From: DASVNK01 sp964478815
GTDB lineage: Bacteria > Verrucomicrobiota > Verrucomicrobiia > Limisphaerales > SXQI01
Length of the DNA stretch: 53,320 nucleotides
Reading direction: 5' to 3'
Assembly (NCBI GenBank): GCA_964478815.1
Contig: CAYZKY010000020.1
Coordinates: 1-53,320, forward strand
The notes beneath the pieces are model-generated. The model ran no database searches. It saw nothing but the letters and a program-made list of their open reading frames with translations, and had not been told where the DNA came from. The translations under genes and the position numbers were made by a program. Numbering within the stretch: position 1 is the stretch's first letter; the number at the start of each line of letters is the position of its first letter. This document shows positions 15,515 through 23,418 of the stretch, in pieces.

Positions 15515-18334
15515 TTAATTGATAAACATGAATTCGTTCGAATTGAAAAGCACCCGGCAAAGATTCGGCAGGCCGTGCTCGGCCGCGAATTTCACGGCGC
15601 GAGCCGATTCCTCGGGCGCGGCGGCGCGGCCAAGCACCAAGGTCCATGCGTGTTCCACTTGAGCGGAGAGGTTTCCCATCCGCTCCCGCCGCAGCCGGTC
15701 GGCCAGCCGTTCGCTGTAATGGGCCACGAACTGGTCGTTCAGCATCGCGAGCGCCTGGGTGACGGTTACGGACGTGTTGCGCGCCGGAGTGAGCTGCGAG
15801 GAATCGGGGCAGTCCAGCGAGTCCATGAAGGGATCGGGCAAGGTCCGGAAGATAAACCGGTAAACGCTGCGCCGCCGCGCGCCCGGCGAATCGATATCGT
15901 AACCCAGGTAGTCCACCTTGGGCGTGACGTGAATGCCGGGCGACATCAGGAATTGCTGCACCGATGGCCCGCCCATCGTGCCGTCCAGCTCTTCGGCGGC
16001 CGCCAGAATGGCGTCGCGCACCGATTCCGCATCCAGGCGGGTGCGGTTCATTCTCCAGAGCCAGATATTATCCGCGTCTTCGCGCGAAAACTCGGGCACA
16101 TCCCGCGAATCCTGACGGTAGACGGAACTCGTCAGGATCAATTTGTGAAGTTTTTTCAAACTGCCGCCGTGATCGAGAAACCAGCCCGCCAGCCAATCGA
16201 GGAGTTCCGGATGGCTCGGCTGGCTGCCCATGCGGCCGAAATCGTTCGGCGTGTTGACGAGACCGCGGCCGAAATGGTGGTGCCACACGCGGTTTACGAT
16301 GGAGCGCCATGTCAGGGTGTTGTTGGGATCGGTCAGCCAGCGAGCCAACTCTGCTCGTCGCTTCTCTTCCGGCGCCTCGGGAGGGATATTGAAATCGGCT
16401 CGAACGCCGGGCACGCAGCTCAGCGCCCCGGGCGCGGCGGCCGCGCCCGGTTGATGAATGTCGCCGCGCCGCAGGACATGAACCGGCCGCGGCGCCGCGG
16501 CCGGTTTGAAACTGCCGTCCGGCAGAAAATCGCGCGTGCCGGCGTACACCACCGCCAGCTCGGGCAACGCGGCCAGTTGCGCCGCCGCTTCTTCCGCCGC
16601 CCGATGCTGGGCCAGCACCAAGCGATCCGCGTCCAGACGCTCCGCGGCCGGTTTCAACAAGACCCGGGCGATGGCATCCGGAACGAGGCTTGCCCGGACC
16701 GGCGGCGGGGTGGTCGAGGCCGAAAGGCGAAATCGCCCGATCAAATGGCCGCCGCCGTGCTCCTGATGCAACACGATTTTCAGGCGCTCTGGGCGTTCCA
16801 GCGGGGAAGCCAGCTCGAACACCGCGACATGGCGCTGCCCTGTTTGCGGATGGATGCCCCAGCCGGTTTTCGGATCGCGGTCGATGGCTTTTTCGATTCC
16901 CCAATCCGGCTGATTGAAATCGGCGGAAGGGTGCCGCAGTGCCAGCGCTTGTTCCGAACCGTCCGGCCCCAGCGCGAACACGCGAAAGTCCGTGAGGTGA
17001 AAATTGCCGTTATCCGCGCGGCCTGGGCCATCCTTCGGCAAACCACTGTCGGCCAGCACTTCGATGCGCAACGCCTTCGCGGACGGCACTTCCGCGACGA
17101 CCGTATACTGGTCGGTTTCGGCGCGGGTGCCTGCCGATCGCACCGCGCCGTCGGGATGCACCTGCAAAGCCGCGCCTTTGGCGGCCAGGGCGCTGATGGG
17201 ATGCAGCGTTTCCCACAGCGCGGGCGGCGCGGGCAGTTGCGCCTCCCAGTGGGCAGTCTGGCGTGCTGAATCGGGGCCGAGCAGCTCGCGCTGGACCTCG
17301 GCGGTGGGCGAGGCGAGGGCCTGCTGCCGCGCGAGTAATTCGCGGCGCCGGCGCTGCACCTGCGGATCCGGATCGTACCGCCGGTTCGCCTTGTCCGTCC
17401 CGGCGAACACCGCCTGCAAATTGTAATACTCCTCCAACGAAACGGGATCGAATTTGTGATCGTGGCAGCGCGCGCATTGCACGGTCGTGCTGGCAAACGT
17501 GTTCATCACCGTGGCGACGATGTCGTCGCGGTCGATGTAGCGCGCGATCTGGCGGTCGATCGAATCCTCCCGAATGTCCCGCAACGAGCTTTCGTCCCAG
17601 GGACCGGTCGCGAGAAATCCCAGCGCGACGACCTTGGCGGGTTCCTCCGGAAAGAAGGCATCGGCGGCAAGCTGTTCCTGGATGAAGCGGGCGTATGGCT
17701 TGTCCTCGTTGAATGCGCGGATCACGTAATCACGATACGGCCAGGCATTCGGCCGCGGCCGGTCCTGGTCGTGGCCGTGGGTTTCGGCGAAATGAACCGC
17801 GTCGAGCCAGTGCCGGGCCCAGCGTTCGCCATACTCGGGACGGTCCAACAATCGATCGACGAGCCGTTCGAACGCCGCGGGAGAACGATCGTTCTCGAAT
17901 GCCGCCACTTCCTCCGGCGAGGGCGGCAGGCCGATGACATCGAAATACACGCGGCGCGCCCAGTCGCGCCGGCTGGCCGGCGAGGAGGGACGCCAACCTT
18001 TCTCTTCGAGTTTCGCCAGAATGAACCGATCGATCGTCGTTCGGGGCCAGGATGCATCGCGCACGACCGGCACGGATGGACGCTCCAGCGGCCGAAGCGA
18101 CCACCAGTTCGAGGCGGCCGCGGGAGTGCTGCACCAACTGTCCACCACCAGCATGGCCAGCCCCGCCAGCAGCCAGCCCCGCCAGGCGCAGGCTGTCGGG
18201 AGGCATTCGGCACCGCTTGCTCGGCGCTCCTCTGGACCGTTGGGTATCACACGTCTATTTTTAACGCATCCGGCTCCATTTGCCCAGCGTCGAGGCGCTC
18301 GCGGCGACGGAGCCGTTCGTTTAGAGTCGGCCAT
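15515..18334 (-). CDS. DUF1549/DUF1553 protein with cytochrome c motif
   Basis: A large exported protein of about 939 residues. DUF1549 is seen in RFILAKLEEKGWRP and RPEYGERWARHWLD. A single heme-binding CxxCH, CARCH, follows in TTVQCARCHDHKFDP (about residue 285), and DUF1553 fills the C-terminal part (NRVWHHHFGRGLVNTPNDFG). This is the Planctomycetes-Verrucomicrobia cytochrome type paired with DUF1501. The start is uncertain. ATG 18334 leaves about 50 residues before the hydrophobic segment WLLAGLAMLVV, which is long for a signal peptide; GTG 18250 would be better placed and a TAAAAAT box lies just upstream of it. The ATG start is 21 bp from the divergent mnmA start. Confidence 0.87.
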   Translation of the reverse strand: MADSKRTAPSPRAPRRWANGAGCVKNRRVIPNGPEERRASGAECLPTACAWRGWLLAGLAMLVVDSWCSTPAAASNWWSLRPLERPSVPVVRDASWPRTTIDRFILAKLEEKGWRPSSPASRRDWARRVYFDVIGLPPSPEEVAAFENDRSPAAFERLVDRLLDRPEYGERWARHWLDAVHFAETHGHDQDRPRPNAWPYRDYVIRAFNEDKPYARFIQEQLAADAFFPEEPAKVVALGFLATGPWDESSLRDIREDSIDRQIARYIDRDDIVATVMNTFASTTVQCARCHDHKFDPVSLEEYYNLQAVFAGTDKANRRYDPDPQVQRRRRELLARQQALASPTAEVQRELLGPDSARQTAHWEAQLPAPPALWETLHPISALAAKGAALQVHPDGAVRSAGTRAETDQYTVVAEVPSAKALRIEVLADSGLPKDGPGRADNGNFHLTDFRVFALGPDGSEQALALRHPSADFNQPDWGIEKAIDRDPKTGWGIHPQTGQRHVAVFELASPLERPERLKIVLHQEHGGGHLIGRFRLSASTTPPPVRASLVPDAIARVLLKPAAERLDADRLVLAQHRAAEEAAAQLAALPELAVVYAGTRDFLPDGSFKPAAAPRPVHVLRRGDIHQPGAAAAPGALSCVPGVRADFNIPPEAPEEKRRAELARWLTDPNNTLTWRSIVNRVWHHHFGRGLVNTPNDFGRMGSQPSHPELLDWLAGWFLDHGGSLKKLHKLILTSSVYRQDSRDVPEFSREDADNIWLWRMNRTRLDAESVRDAILAAAEELDGTMGGPSVQQFLMSPGIHVTPKVDYLGYDIDSPGARRRSVYRFIFRTLPDPFMDSLDCPDSSQLTPARNTSVTVTQALAMLNDQFVAHYSERLADRLRRERMGNLSAQVEHAWTLVLGRAAAPEESARAVKFAAEHGLPNLCRVLFNSNEFMFIN

Positions 18335-18355
18335 GCGTGCGATGCAGTTCAGCGA

Positions 18356-19456
18356 GTGAAAACCGCCGTGCTCTTGTCGGGCGGGGTGGATAGTTCCGTG
18401 GCGTTGCGCCTGCTGCAGGCGGAAGGCCGACGGGAGATCACCGCTTTTTACCTGAAAATCTGGCTCGAAGAAGAACTGGCCTTTCTCGGCGATTGCCCGT
18501 GGGAGGAGGATCTGGCCTGCGCGCGCGCCGTGTGCGAACAGGCGGGCGTGCCGCTGGAAATCGTCGCGCTGCAAGGGGAGTACCAGGATCGCGTGGTCGC
18601 CCACGTCGTGCGCGAACTGAAGGCCGGGCGCACTCCCAGTCCTGATATTCTCTGCAACGAATGGATCAAGTTTGGCTTGTTCTTCGACAAGATCGATCCC
18701 GCGTTCGAACGCGTCGCTTCCGGCCACTATGCCCAGATCGAGCGATGCGGCGGCGAGGTGCGATTAAGACGCTCGCCCGATCCCGTCAAGGATCAGTCCT
18801 ATTTTCTGTCGCGTCTTACGCAAGCGCAGCTTCGGCGCATCGAGTTCCCCGTGGGCCATTTGCACAAGGCCGAGGTGCGCCGGCTGGCCGAGGAGTTCGC
18901 GCTTCCGAACCGAACGCGGCGCGACAGCCAGGGCATCTGCTTTCTGGGCAAGATCAAGTATCCGGATTTCGTTCGCTTTCACCTCGGCGAGAAGGATGGG
19001 GACATTATCGAGATCGACTCCGGAAAGAGGCTCGGCCCGCATCACGGCGTCTGGTTCCACACCGTCGGCCAGCGCAAGGGCCTCGGGCTCAGCGGCGGAC
19101 CTTGGTACGTCGTCGCCAAGAATCTCGCGCGCAATAGTGTGTTCGTGGCGCATGCGGATCGCTATTTGGACCACGCGCGGGACGAACTGACCATCGCCGA
19201 AGCCCACTGGATCGCCGGGCGCCCTCCCGAGAAGACCGATTTGCTTTGCAAACTCCGCCACGGCCCCCGCCTGCAAGCGTGTGCCATGAGCCCCCTCGGC
19301 TCTGGCCGCTGGCATCTGCGCCTGGCGGAAAAGGATGCTGGCATCGCCGCCGGCCAATCCGCGATCCTCTACGATGGCGAGTACTGCCTCGGCGGCGGCG
19401 TGATCGAAGAATTGCCCTTACTGGTGCCTCTGCCACCCACCGTGAAACCTACTTGA
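18356..19456 (+). CDS. mnmA: tRNA-specific 2-thiouridylase MnmA
   Basis: A tRNA-uridine-34 2-thiolase of 366 residues, a normal length. The PP-loop for ATP is SGGVDSS (residues 8-14). The two catalytic cysteines are C100 in TPSPDILCN and C195 in DSQGICFLG. Several blocks (ALRLLQAEG, FYLKIW, CPWEEDL, GHLHKAEVRRLA, GPWYVVAKNL) recall the plastid/plant type of the family more than the E. coli type. GTG is the only reasonable start, and no clear Shine-Dalgarno precedes it. The 3' end overlaps the convergent exonuclease gene by 8 bp. Confidence 0.92.
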   Translation: MKTAVLLSGGVDSSVALRLLQAEGRREITAFYLKIWLEEELAFLGDCPWEEDLACARAVCEQAGVPLEIVALQGEYQDRVVAHVVRELKAGRTPSPDILCNEWIKFGLFFDKIDPAFERVASGHYAQIERCGGEVRLRRSPDPVKDQSYFLSRLTQAQLRRIEFPVGHLHKAEVRRLAEEFALPNRTRRDSQGICFLGKIKYPDFVRFHLGEKDGDIIEIDSGKRLGPHHGVWFHTVGQRKGLGLSGGPWYVVAKNLARNSVFVAHADRYLDHARDELTIAEAHWIAGRPPEKTDLLCKLRHGPRLQACAMSPLGSGRWHLRLAEKDAGIAAGQSAILYDGEYCLGGGVIEELPLLVPLPPTVKPT

Positions 19457-20171
19457 TCCCGGCCAGCCGCTCTTTCCACACTTGGTAGAGCGCGACCGTG
19501 GCGCGCACATCCCGCAGGCAATACTCCGCGATCTCTCGATACGCCTTCGCCGCCATCAATTCGTTCACGTCCCGCCCGGTCACGCCGTGGCTTTTGGGCG
19601 ATTCGATGCCGAACGCCTTGCAGTAAAAATCGAGGTTGAACCGCCGCGCCGCGCCATCGCGGCCGCTCACGCCGTAAAAGGTGAATTGTTCCGCCAGATC
19701 GCAGTGCGGCTCCGTCTGGTACCGGTAGCCCAGCCAATCCTTCCGGGTAATCGGCACGCACAATACGGCCGAGCGCAAATAGAGAAACGGCACGTCGAAG
19801 CCGCGTCCGTTGAACGTCACGATCGAGGGATATTTCTTCGCGGCTTCCCAGAATTGCGCGAGCAGCTCCGCCTCGTCCACGCATGGCACGAATTGCACCG
19901 TGGGCTCGTCGCCCGCGCCCTCCCCCTCGTGCTCATCCGCCACGTAAAGCACCTGCCCACGCAGCGAATCGGCGTTCAGCATCCCCAGGCAGACCACCTG
20001 CGCCGTGAGCGGATACAGGTTCATCTGCTGCCGCAGTTCGGTGCGCCGCGACTCCCGGTCTCCACCTTCCGGCAACCGGTTCGCTTCGCGAAAAAGGTAC
20101 TCCTGTTGCGCATCGTCGAACTGTTCGAGAGGAAGCGAGGAAGTTTCGATATCGAAAACGAGGGTAGCCAT
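19449..20171 (-). CDS. DnaQ/PolB-like 3'-5' exonuclease
   Basis: A 240-residue RNase H-fold nuclease related to predicted 3'-5' exonucleases of the PolB type. Exo I is VFDIETSSL with D7 and E9, exo II is TFNGRGFDVPFL, and exo III is YCLRDVRATVALY. All the acidic metal ligands are present. No polymerase domain is attached, so it is a stand-alone exonuclease, perhaps in repair. It is convergent with mnmA (8-bp overlap) and lies on the same strand as the micro-protein gene upstream. A strong hairpin (20199-20235) sits 28 bp before its start. Confidence 0.85.
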   Translation of the reverse strand: MATLVFDIETSSLPLEQFDDAQQEYLFREANRLPEGGDRESRRTELRQQMNLYPLTAQVVCLGMLNADSLRGQVLYVADEHEGEGAGDEPTVQFVPCVDEAELLAQFWEAAKKYPSIVTFNGRGFDVPFLYLRSAVLCVPITRKDWLGYRYQTEPHCDLAEQFTFYGVSGRDGAARRFNLDFYCKAFGIESPKSHGVTGRDVNELMAAKAYREIAEYCLRDVRATVALYQVWKERLAGIK

Positions 20172-20198
20172 GAAGGGGAGCGGGCACCGTGATTTTCA

Positions 20199-20235
20199 TG
20201 GATGGAGCTTCGGCTTGAGGCGGAAGCTCCATCCA
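20199..20235. repeat. Perfect 13-bp inverted repeat (strong hairpin)
   Basis: TGGATGGAGCTTC and GAAGCTCCATCCA form a perfect 13-bp stem with an 11-nt loop. It lies 20 bp after the stop of the Lys/Ala micro-protein gene and 28 bp before the exonuclease start on the same strand, so it may terminate the micro-protein transcript or be a dispersed palindromic element. No T-tract follows. Confidence 0.7.
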
Positions 20236-20255
20236 AGGTGCATTGAGAGATGAGG

Positions 20256-20333
20256 TTACTTCTTTTTTCCGCCGGACTTTTTGGCGGGAGCTTTTTTGGC
20301 CGCGGGTTTCGCGGCTTTTTTCTTAGCAGCCAC
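20256..20333 (-). CDS. 25-residue Lys/Ala-rich micro-protein (histone-H1-tail-like)
   Basis: A very short gene starting at GTG with an excellent ribosome binding site: GGAGGTG (20341-20347) separated by seven bases. The peptide opens MAAKKKAAKPAAKK and ends SGGKKK; it is almost entirely Lys, Ala, Pro and Gly, like the tails of bacterial histone-H1 analogues. Eleven of 25 residues are lysine. Such tails bind DNA or RNA without sequence specificity. It is divergent from mutS. The strong Shine-Dalgarno and sharply biased composition argue for a real gene even though it is below usual length cut-offs. It may be the remnant of a longer H1-like gene. Confidence 0.65.
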   Translation of the reverse strand: MAAKKKAAKPAAKKAPAKKSGGKKK

Positions 20334-20362
20334 AGTTATTCACCTCCGTTCGGTGTTTGCAC

Positions 20363-20379
20363 TTCGTGCTCGGCACGAA
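20363..20379. promoter_or_regulatory. Perfect 7-bp dyad between micro-protein gene and mutS
   Basis: TTCGTGC and GCACGAA flank the 3-nt centre TCG. The dyad lies 15 bp upstream of the Shine-Dalgarno of the micro-protein and about 138 bp upstream of mutS. It could be a protein-binding operator or a leader hairpin; the sequence does not decide. Confidence 0.45.
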
Positions 20380-20516
20380 ATGGTAACAAAGTGTACGCAC
20401 TCTGTTGGGTCGCGGCCCACTTTGATTTTGATTCGACACGGATTGCAATACAAATCTGCGCGAATCTCGAAATTTCCTTCGACGCCGCCCGCGCCGGACT
20501 TAAAATCGCCCGCACG

Positions 20517-23072
20517 ATGTCCGGCGATTCCGAACTCACACCGATGATGGCGCAGTACCGGCGCATCAAGGCGGAACTGCCGCGCGATGCGCTGCTGCTC
20601 TTCCGTCTCGGCGACTTTTACGAAATGTTTTTCGAGGACGCGCAAGCCGGCGCGCAACTCCTCAATGTCACGCTCACGCGCCGCGGTTCGGTGCCGATGT
20701 GCGGCATTCCGCACCATGCCTTGCATGGCTACATCGCGCGCCTGCTCAAGGCCGGCCGCAAGGTCGCCCTCTGCGATCAGGTCGAAGACGCGCAAAAAGG
20801 CCAGCTCGTCAAACGCGAGGTCACGCAGATTCTCAGCCCCGGCACGCATTTCGATGAACGGCTCCTCACCGCCGAGCGCAACAATTTCCTCGCCTCGATC
20901 TATCCGCACCAACAGCGCTTCGGCCTCGCCGTCGTCGATCTCACCACGGGCGACTTCCGCGCCACCGAAGTCGGAAGCGAAGCGGAGCTGCTTTCCGAGC
21001 TCGAACGCCTTCGCCCCGCCGAAATCATCCACCCCGCCGAAGCCGCCGCCCTCCGCGATCTGCTGAAATCCTATTACTCGATCCTCATCGGCTACGAAGA
21101 TTGGGTCTTCGCTCCCGAAACGTCGCAATTCACCCTGCGCGATCACTTCAAGGTCGCCTCGCTCGACGGCTTCGGCCTCGCGCGCCGCGGCGCCGCCACC
21201 GGCGCCGCCGGCGCGGTGCTCCACTATCTCGTCCAGCATCTCCGGCGCGATGCCGCCAATCTCACCCGTCTCTCTTGTTACGACGCCCGCGATTTCCTCA
21301 TTCTCGACACGGCCACGCTCCGGAATCTCGAAGTGCTCGAGCCGCTCCACCGCGATTCGCCCCGCCAGGCCTGCCTTTTCGGCGCCACCAACCGCACCGT
21401 CACGCCGATGGGCGCCCGCCGCCTCCGCGAATGGCTCGCTCAACCCCTCGCTTCCGCCCCCGCCATCCGCGAACGCCAGGAGATCGTCCAGTCCTGGCTC
21501 TCCCATCCCCGCGCCCTCGCCGAATTCCGCGCGCTTCTCGCTGAAATCCGCGATCTCGAACGCACCCTCGGCCGCCTCACCACCGCCAGCGGCAATGCCC
21601 GCGACCTCCGCGCCATCCGCGCCGCGCTCGAAACTATCCCCCGCCTCCGCGAAGTCCTCGCCGCGCTGCCATCGACCGCCTCCGAGCCTCCCTCCCAGGA
21701 AACCCTCCTCGAAGAACCGCCGCCCGCCCCTTCCGGCCTCGACGCCCTCTGCGCCCAAATCGCCGCCCAGCCCGATCTCGTCGACCTCATCGGCCGCGCC
21801 ATCGTCGAGGAACCGCCCCTCGCCCTCAAGGAAGGCGGCCTCATCCGCCAGGGCTTCGACGAAGCGCTCGACGAATTGCTCCGCGCCACGCGGGACGGCA
21901 AGGATTGGATCGCCAAGCTCCAGCAGCAGGAAATCGAACGCACCGGCATCCCTTCGCTGAAGGTCCGCTTCAATTCCGTTTTCGGCTATTTCATCGAAGT
22001 CACCAAGGCCAATCTCGACAAAGTCCCCGCCCACTACGTCCGCAAGCAAACTGTCGCCAACGCCGAGCGCTTCATCACCGCCGAGTTGAAGGACATGGAA
22101 GGCAAAATCCTCGGCGCGGAAGAGCGTGCCACGAAGCTCGAATACGAACTCTTCCTCCGCCTTCGCGAAGCCGTCCTCGCCCGCCTCCGCGAAATCCAGG
22201 CCGCCGCCCAAGCCGTCGCCCAGCTCGATGTCCTCGCCAGCTTTGCCGAATCCGCCCGCCTCCACGGCCACATCTGCCCCGAGATCGGCGACGAAGGGAT
22301 TCTCCACATTCGCGACGGCCGCCACCCCGTCCTCGATCTCGCCCTCATCGAAGAGCGTTTCGTCCCCAACGACACCGAACTCGATCACCGCACCCAGCAG
22401 CTTGTCCTCATCACCGGTCCGAACATGGCCGGCAAAAGCACCTTCATCCGCCAGACCGCTCTCCTCGCGCTCCTTGCCCACACCGGCTCTTTCCTTCCCG
22501 CCGCCTCGGCGCGCATCGACCTCGTCGACCGCATCTTCACCCGCATCGGCGCCAGCGACGACCTCGCCCGCGGCCAATCCACCTTCATGGTCGAAATGAG
22601 CGAGACCGCCAACATCCTCAACAACGCCACCCGCCGCAGCCTCATCGTCCTCGACGAAATCGGCCGCGGCACCAGCACCTTCGATGGCCTCAGCCTCGCC
22701 TGGTCCATCGTCGAGCACCTCCACAACCAGATCGGCGCCAAAACCCTCTTCGCCACCCATTACCACGAACTCACCCAACTCGCCGCCCGCCTCCCCCGCG
22801 TCAAAAACTACAACGTCGCCGTCCGCGAATGGAACGACCAGATCGTCTTCCTCCGCAAAATCGTCCCGGGCGGCACCGACAAAAGCTACGGCATCCAGGT
22901 CGCCCGCCTCGCCGGCGTGCCCCAGGCCGTTCTCGCCCGCGCCCGCGAAATCCTCAGCAATCTCGAAGACAGCGAACTCACCCCCGTCGGCCGCACCCGC
23001 GCCCCTCGCCGCCGCGAGGCTGAAAAGCTCCAGAGCCTGCCCCCGCCTGCCCAGCTCGACCTTTTCCAGTAG
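20517..23072 (+). CDS. mutS: DNA mismatch repair protein MutS
   Basis: A mismatch-recognition ATPase of 851 residues, close to the E. coli length. The mismatch-reading motif DFYEMF gives F34 and E36. Walker A is GPNMAGKST (about 633-641), followed by DEIGRGTSTFDG (about 712) and the dimer helix-turn-helix region ending ARAREILSNLED. The C-terminal QLDLFQ resembles a beta-clamp-binding motif. The start at 20517 has no Shine-Dalgarno; TAAAAT at 20501-20506 could be a -10 element with TTCGAC 17 bp upstream, implying an almost leaderless message. An ATG at 20544 is an alternative. tRNA-Arg follows 94 bp downstream. Confidence 0.96.
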   Translation: MSGDSELTPMMAQYRRIKAELPRDALLLFRLGDFYEMFFEDAQAGAQLLNVTLTRRGSVPMCGIPHHALHGYIARLLKAGRKVALCDQVEDAQKGQLVKREVTQILSPGTHFDERLLTAERNNFLASIYPHQQRFGLAVVDLTTGDFRATEVGSEAELLSELERLRPAEIIHPAEAAALRDLLKSYYSILIGYEDWVFAPETSQFTLRDHFKVASLDGFGLARRGAATGAAGAVLHYLVQHLRRDAANLTRLSCYDARDFLILDTATLRNLEVLEPLHRDSPRQACLFGATNRTVTPMGARRLREWLAQPLASAPAIRERQEIVQSWLSHPRALAEFRALLAEIRDLERTLGRLTTASGNARDLRAIRAALETIPRLREVLAALPSTASEPPSQETLLEEPPPAPSGLDALCAQIAAQPDLVDLIGRAIVEEPPLALKEGGLIRQGFDEALDELLRATRDGKDWIAKLQQQEIERTGIPSLKVRFNSVFGYFIEVTKANLDKVPAHYVRKQTVANAERFITAELKDMEGKILGAEERATKLEYELFLRLREAVLARLREIQAAAQAVAQLDVLASFAESARLHGHICPEIGDEGILHIRDGRHPVLDLALIEERFVPNDTELDHRTQQLVLITGPNMAGKSTFIRQTALLALLAHTGSFLPAASARIDLVDRIFTRIGASDDLARGQSTFMVEMSETANILNNATRRSLIVLDEIGRGTSTFDGLSLAWSIVEHLHNQIGAKTLFATHYHELTQLAARLPRVKNYNVAVREWNDQIVFLRKIVPGGTDKSYGIQVARLAGVPQAVLARAREILSNLEDSELTPVGRTRAPRRREAEKLQSLPPPAQLDLFQ

Positions 23073-23166
23073 AACGCCGCCGCCTTCGATCATTCGCAGT
23101 CATGAGAGGCTGGATTGAGGTTGAGAACCGGACCGGGATGTGTTCTCTTGGTGGGAAGACTGCTGG

Positions 23167-23243
23167 GCATCCGTAGCTCAATTGGATAGAGCTTCTGACT
23201 TCGGATCAGAAGGTTGCAGGTTCAAGTCCTGCCGGATGCACCA
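23167..23243 (+). tRNA. tRNA-Arg (anticodon TCG)
   Basis: A complete cloverleaf of 77 nt with encoded CCA. Acceptor GCATCCG pairs with CGGATGC; the D arm is GCTC...GAGC; the anticodon stem TCTGA/TCAGA encloses loop CTTCGGA with TCG at 23201-23203; the T arm is GCAGG-TTCAAGT-CCTGC. Discriminator A and CCA follow. It decodes CGA (and CGG by wobble). Confidence 0.97.
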
Positions 23244-23289
23244 CTTTCAGGCCTTCCCCAGACGAGCGAAGGCTTGGCACGATCGCGAA

Positions 23290-23302
23290 GGCCCCCCCCC
23301 CC
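23290..23302. repeat. C11 homopolymer upstream of the PEP-hydrolase-family gene
   Basis: A run of eleven C follows a GG pair in the 175 bp between tRNA-Arg and the gene starting at 23419. It is outside any gene and could vary in length by slippage, or be a sequencing artefact. Confidence 0.5.
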
Positions 23303-23418
23303 GGCCGGTTGCGGCCCAGTGCGGGATTCGTCATTGGCGTGAGCACGGGCCATTCCGAAAAGATTGCCAAAGCGCCCGCCCTTTTCCACACTCCGCCCAA
23401 CATTCGACTGTATTAACT

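Noticed and set aside
20340..23093. 917-codon open frame on the minus strand opposite mutS
   Set aside because: It is the mirror of a GC-rich codon-biased gene: composition is Glu/Gly/Ala-rich without domains, and mutS on the other strand has all family motifs.
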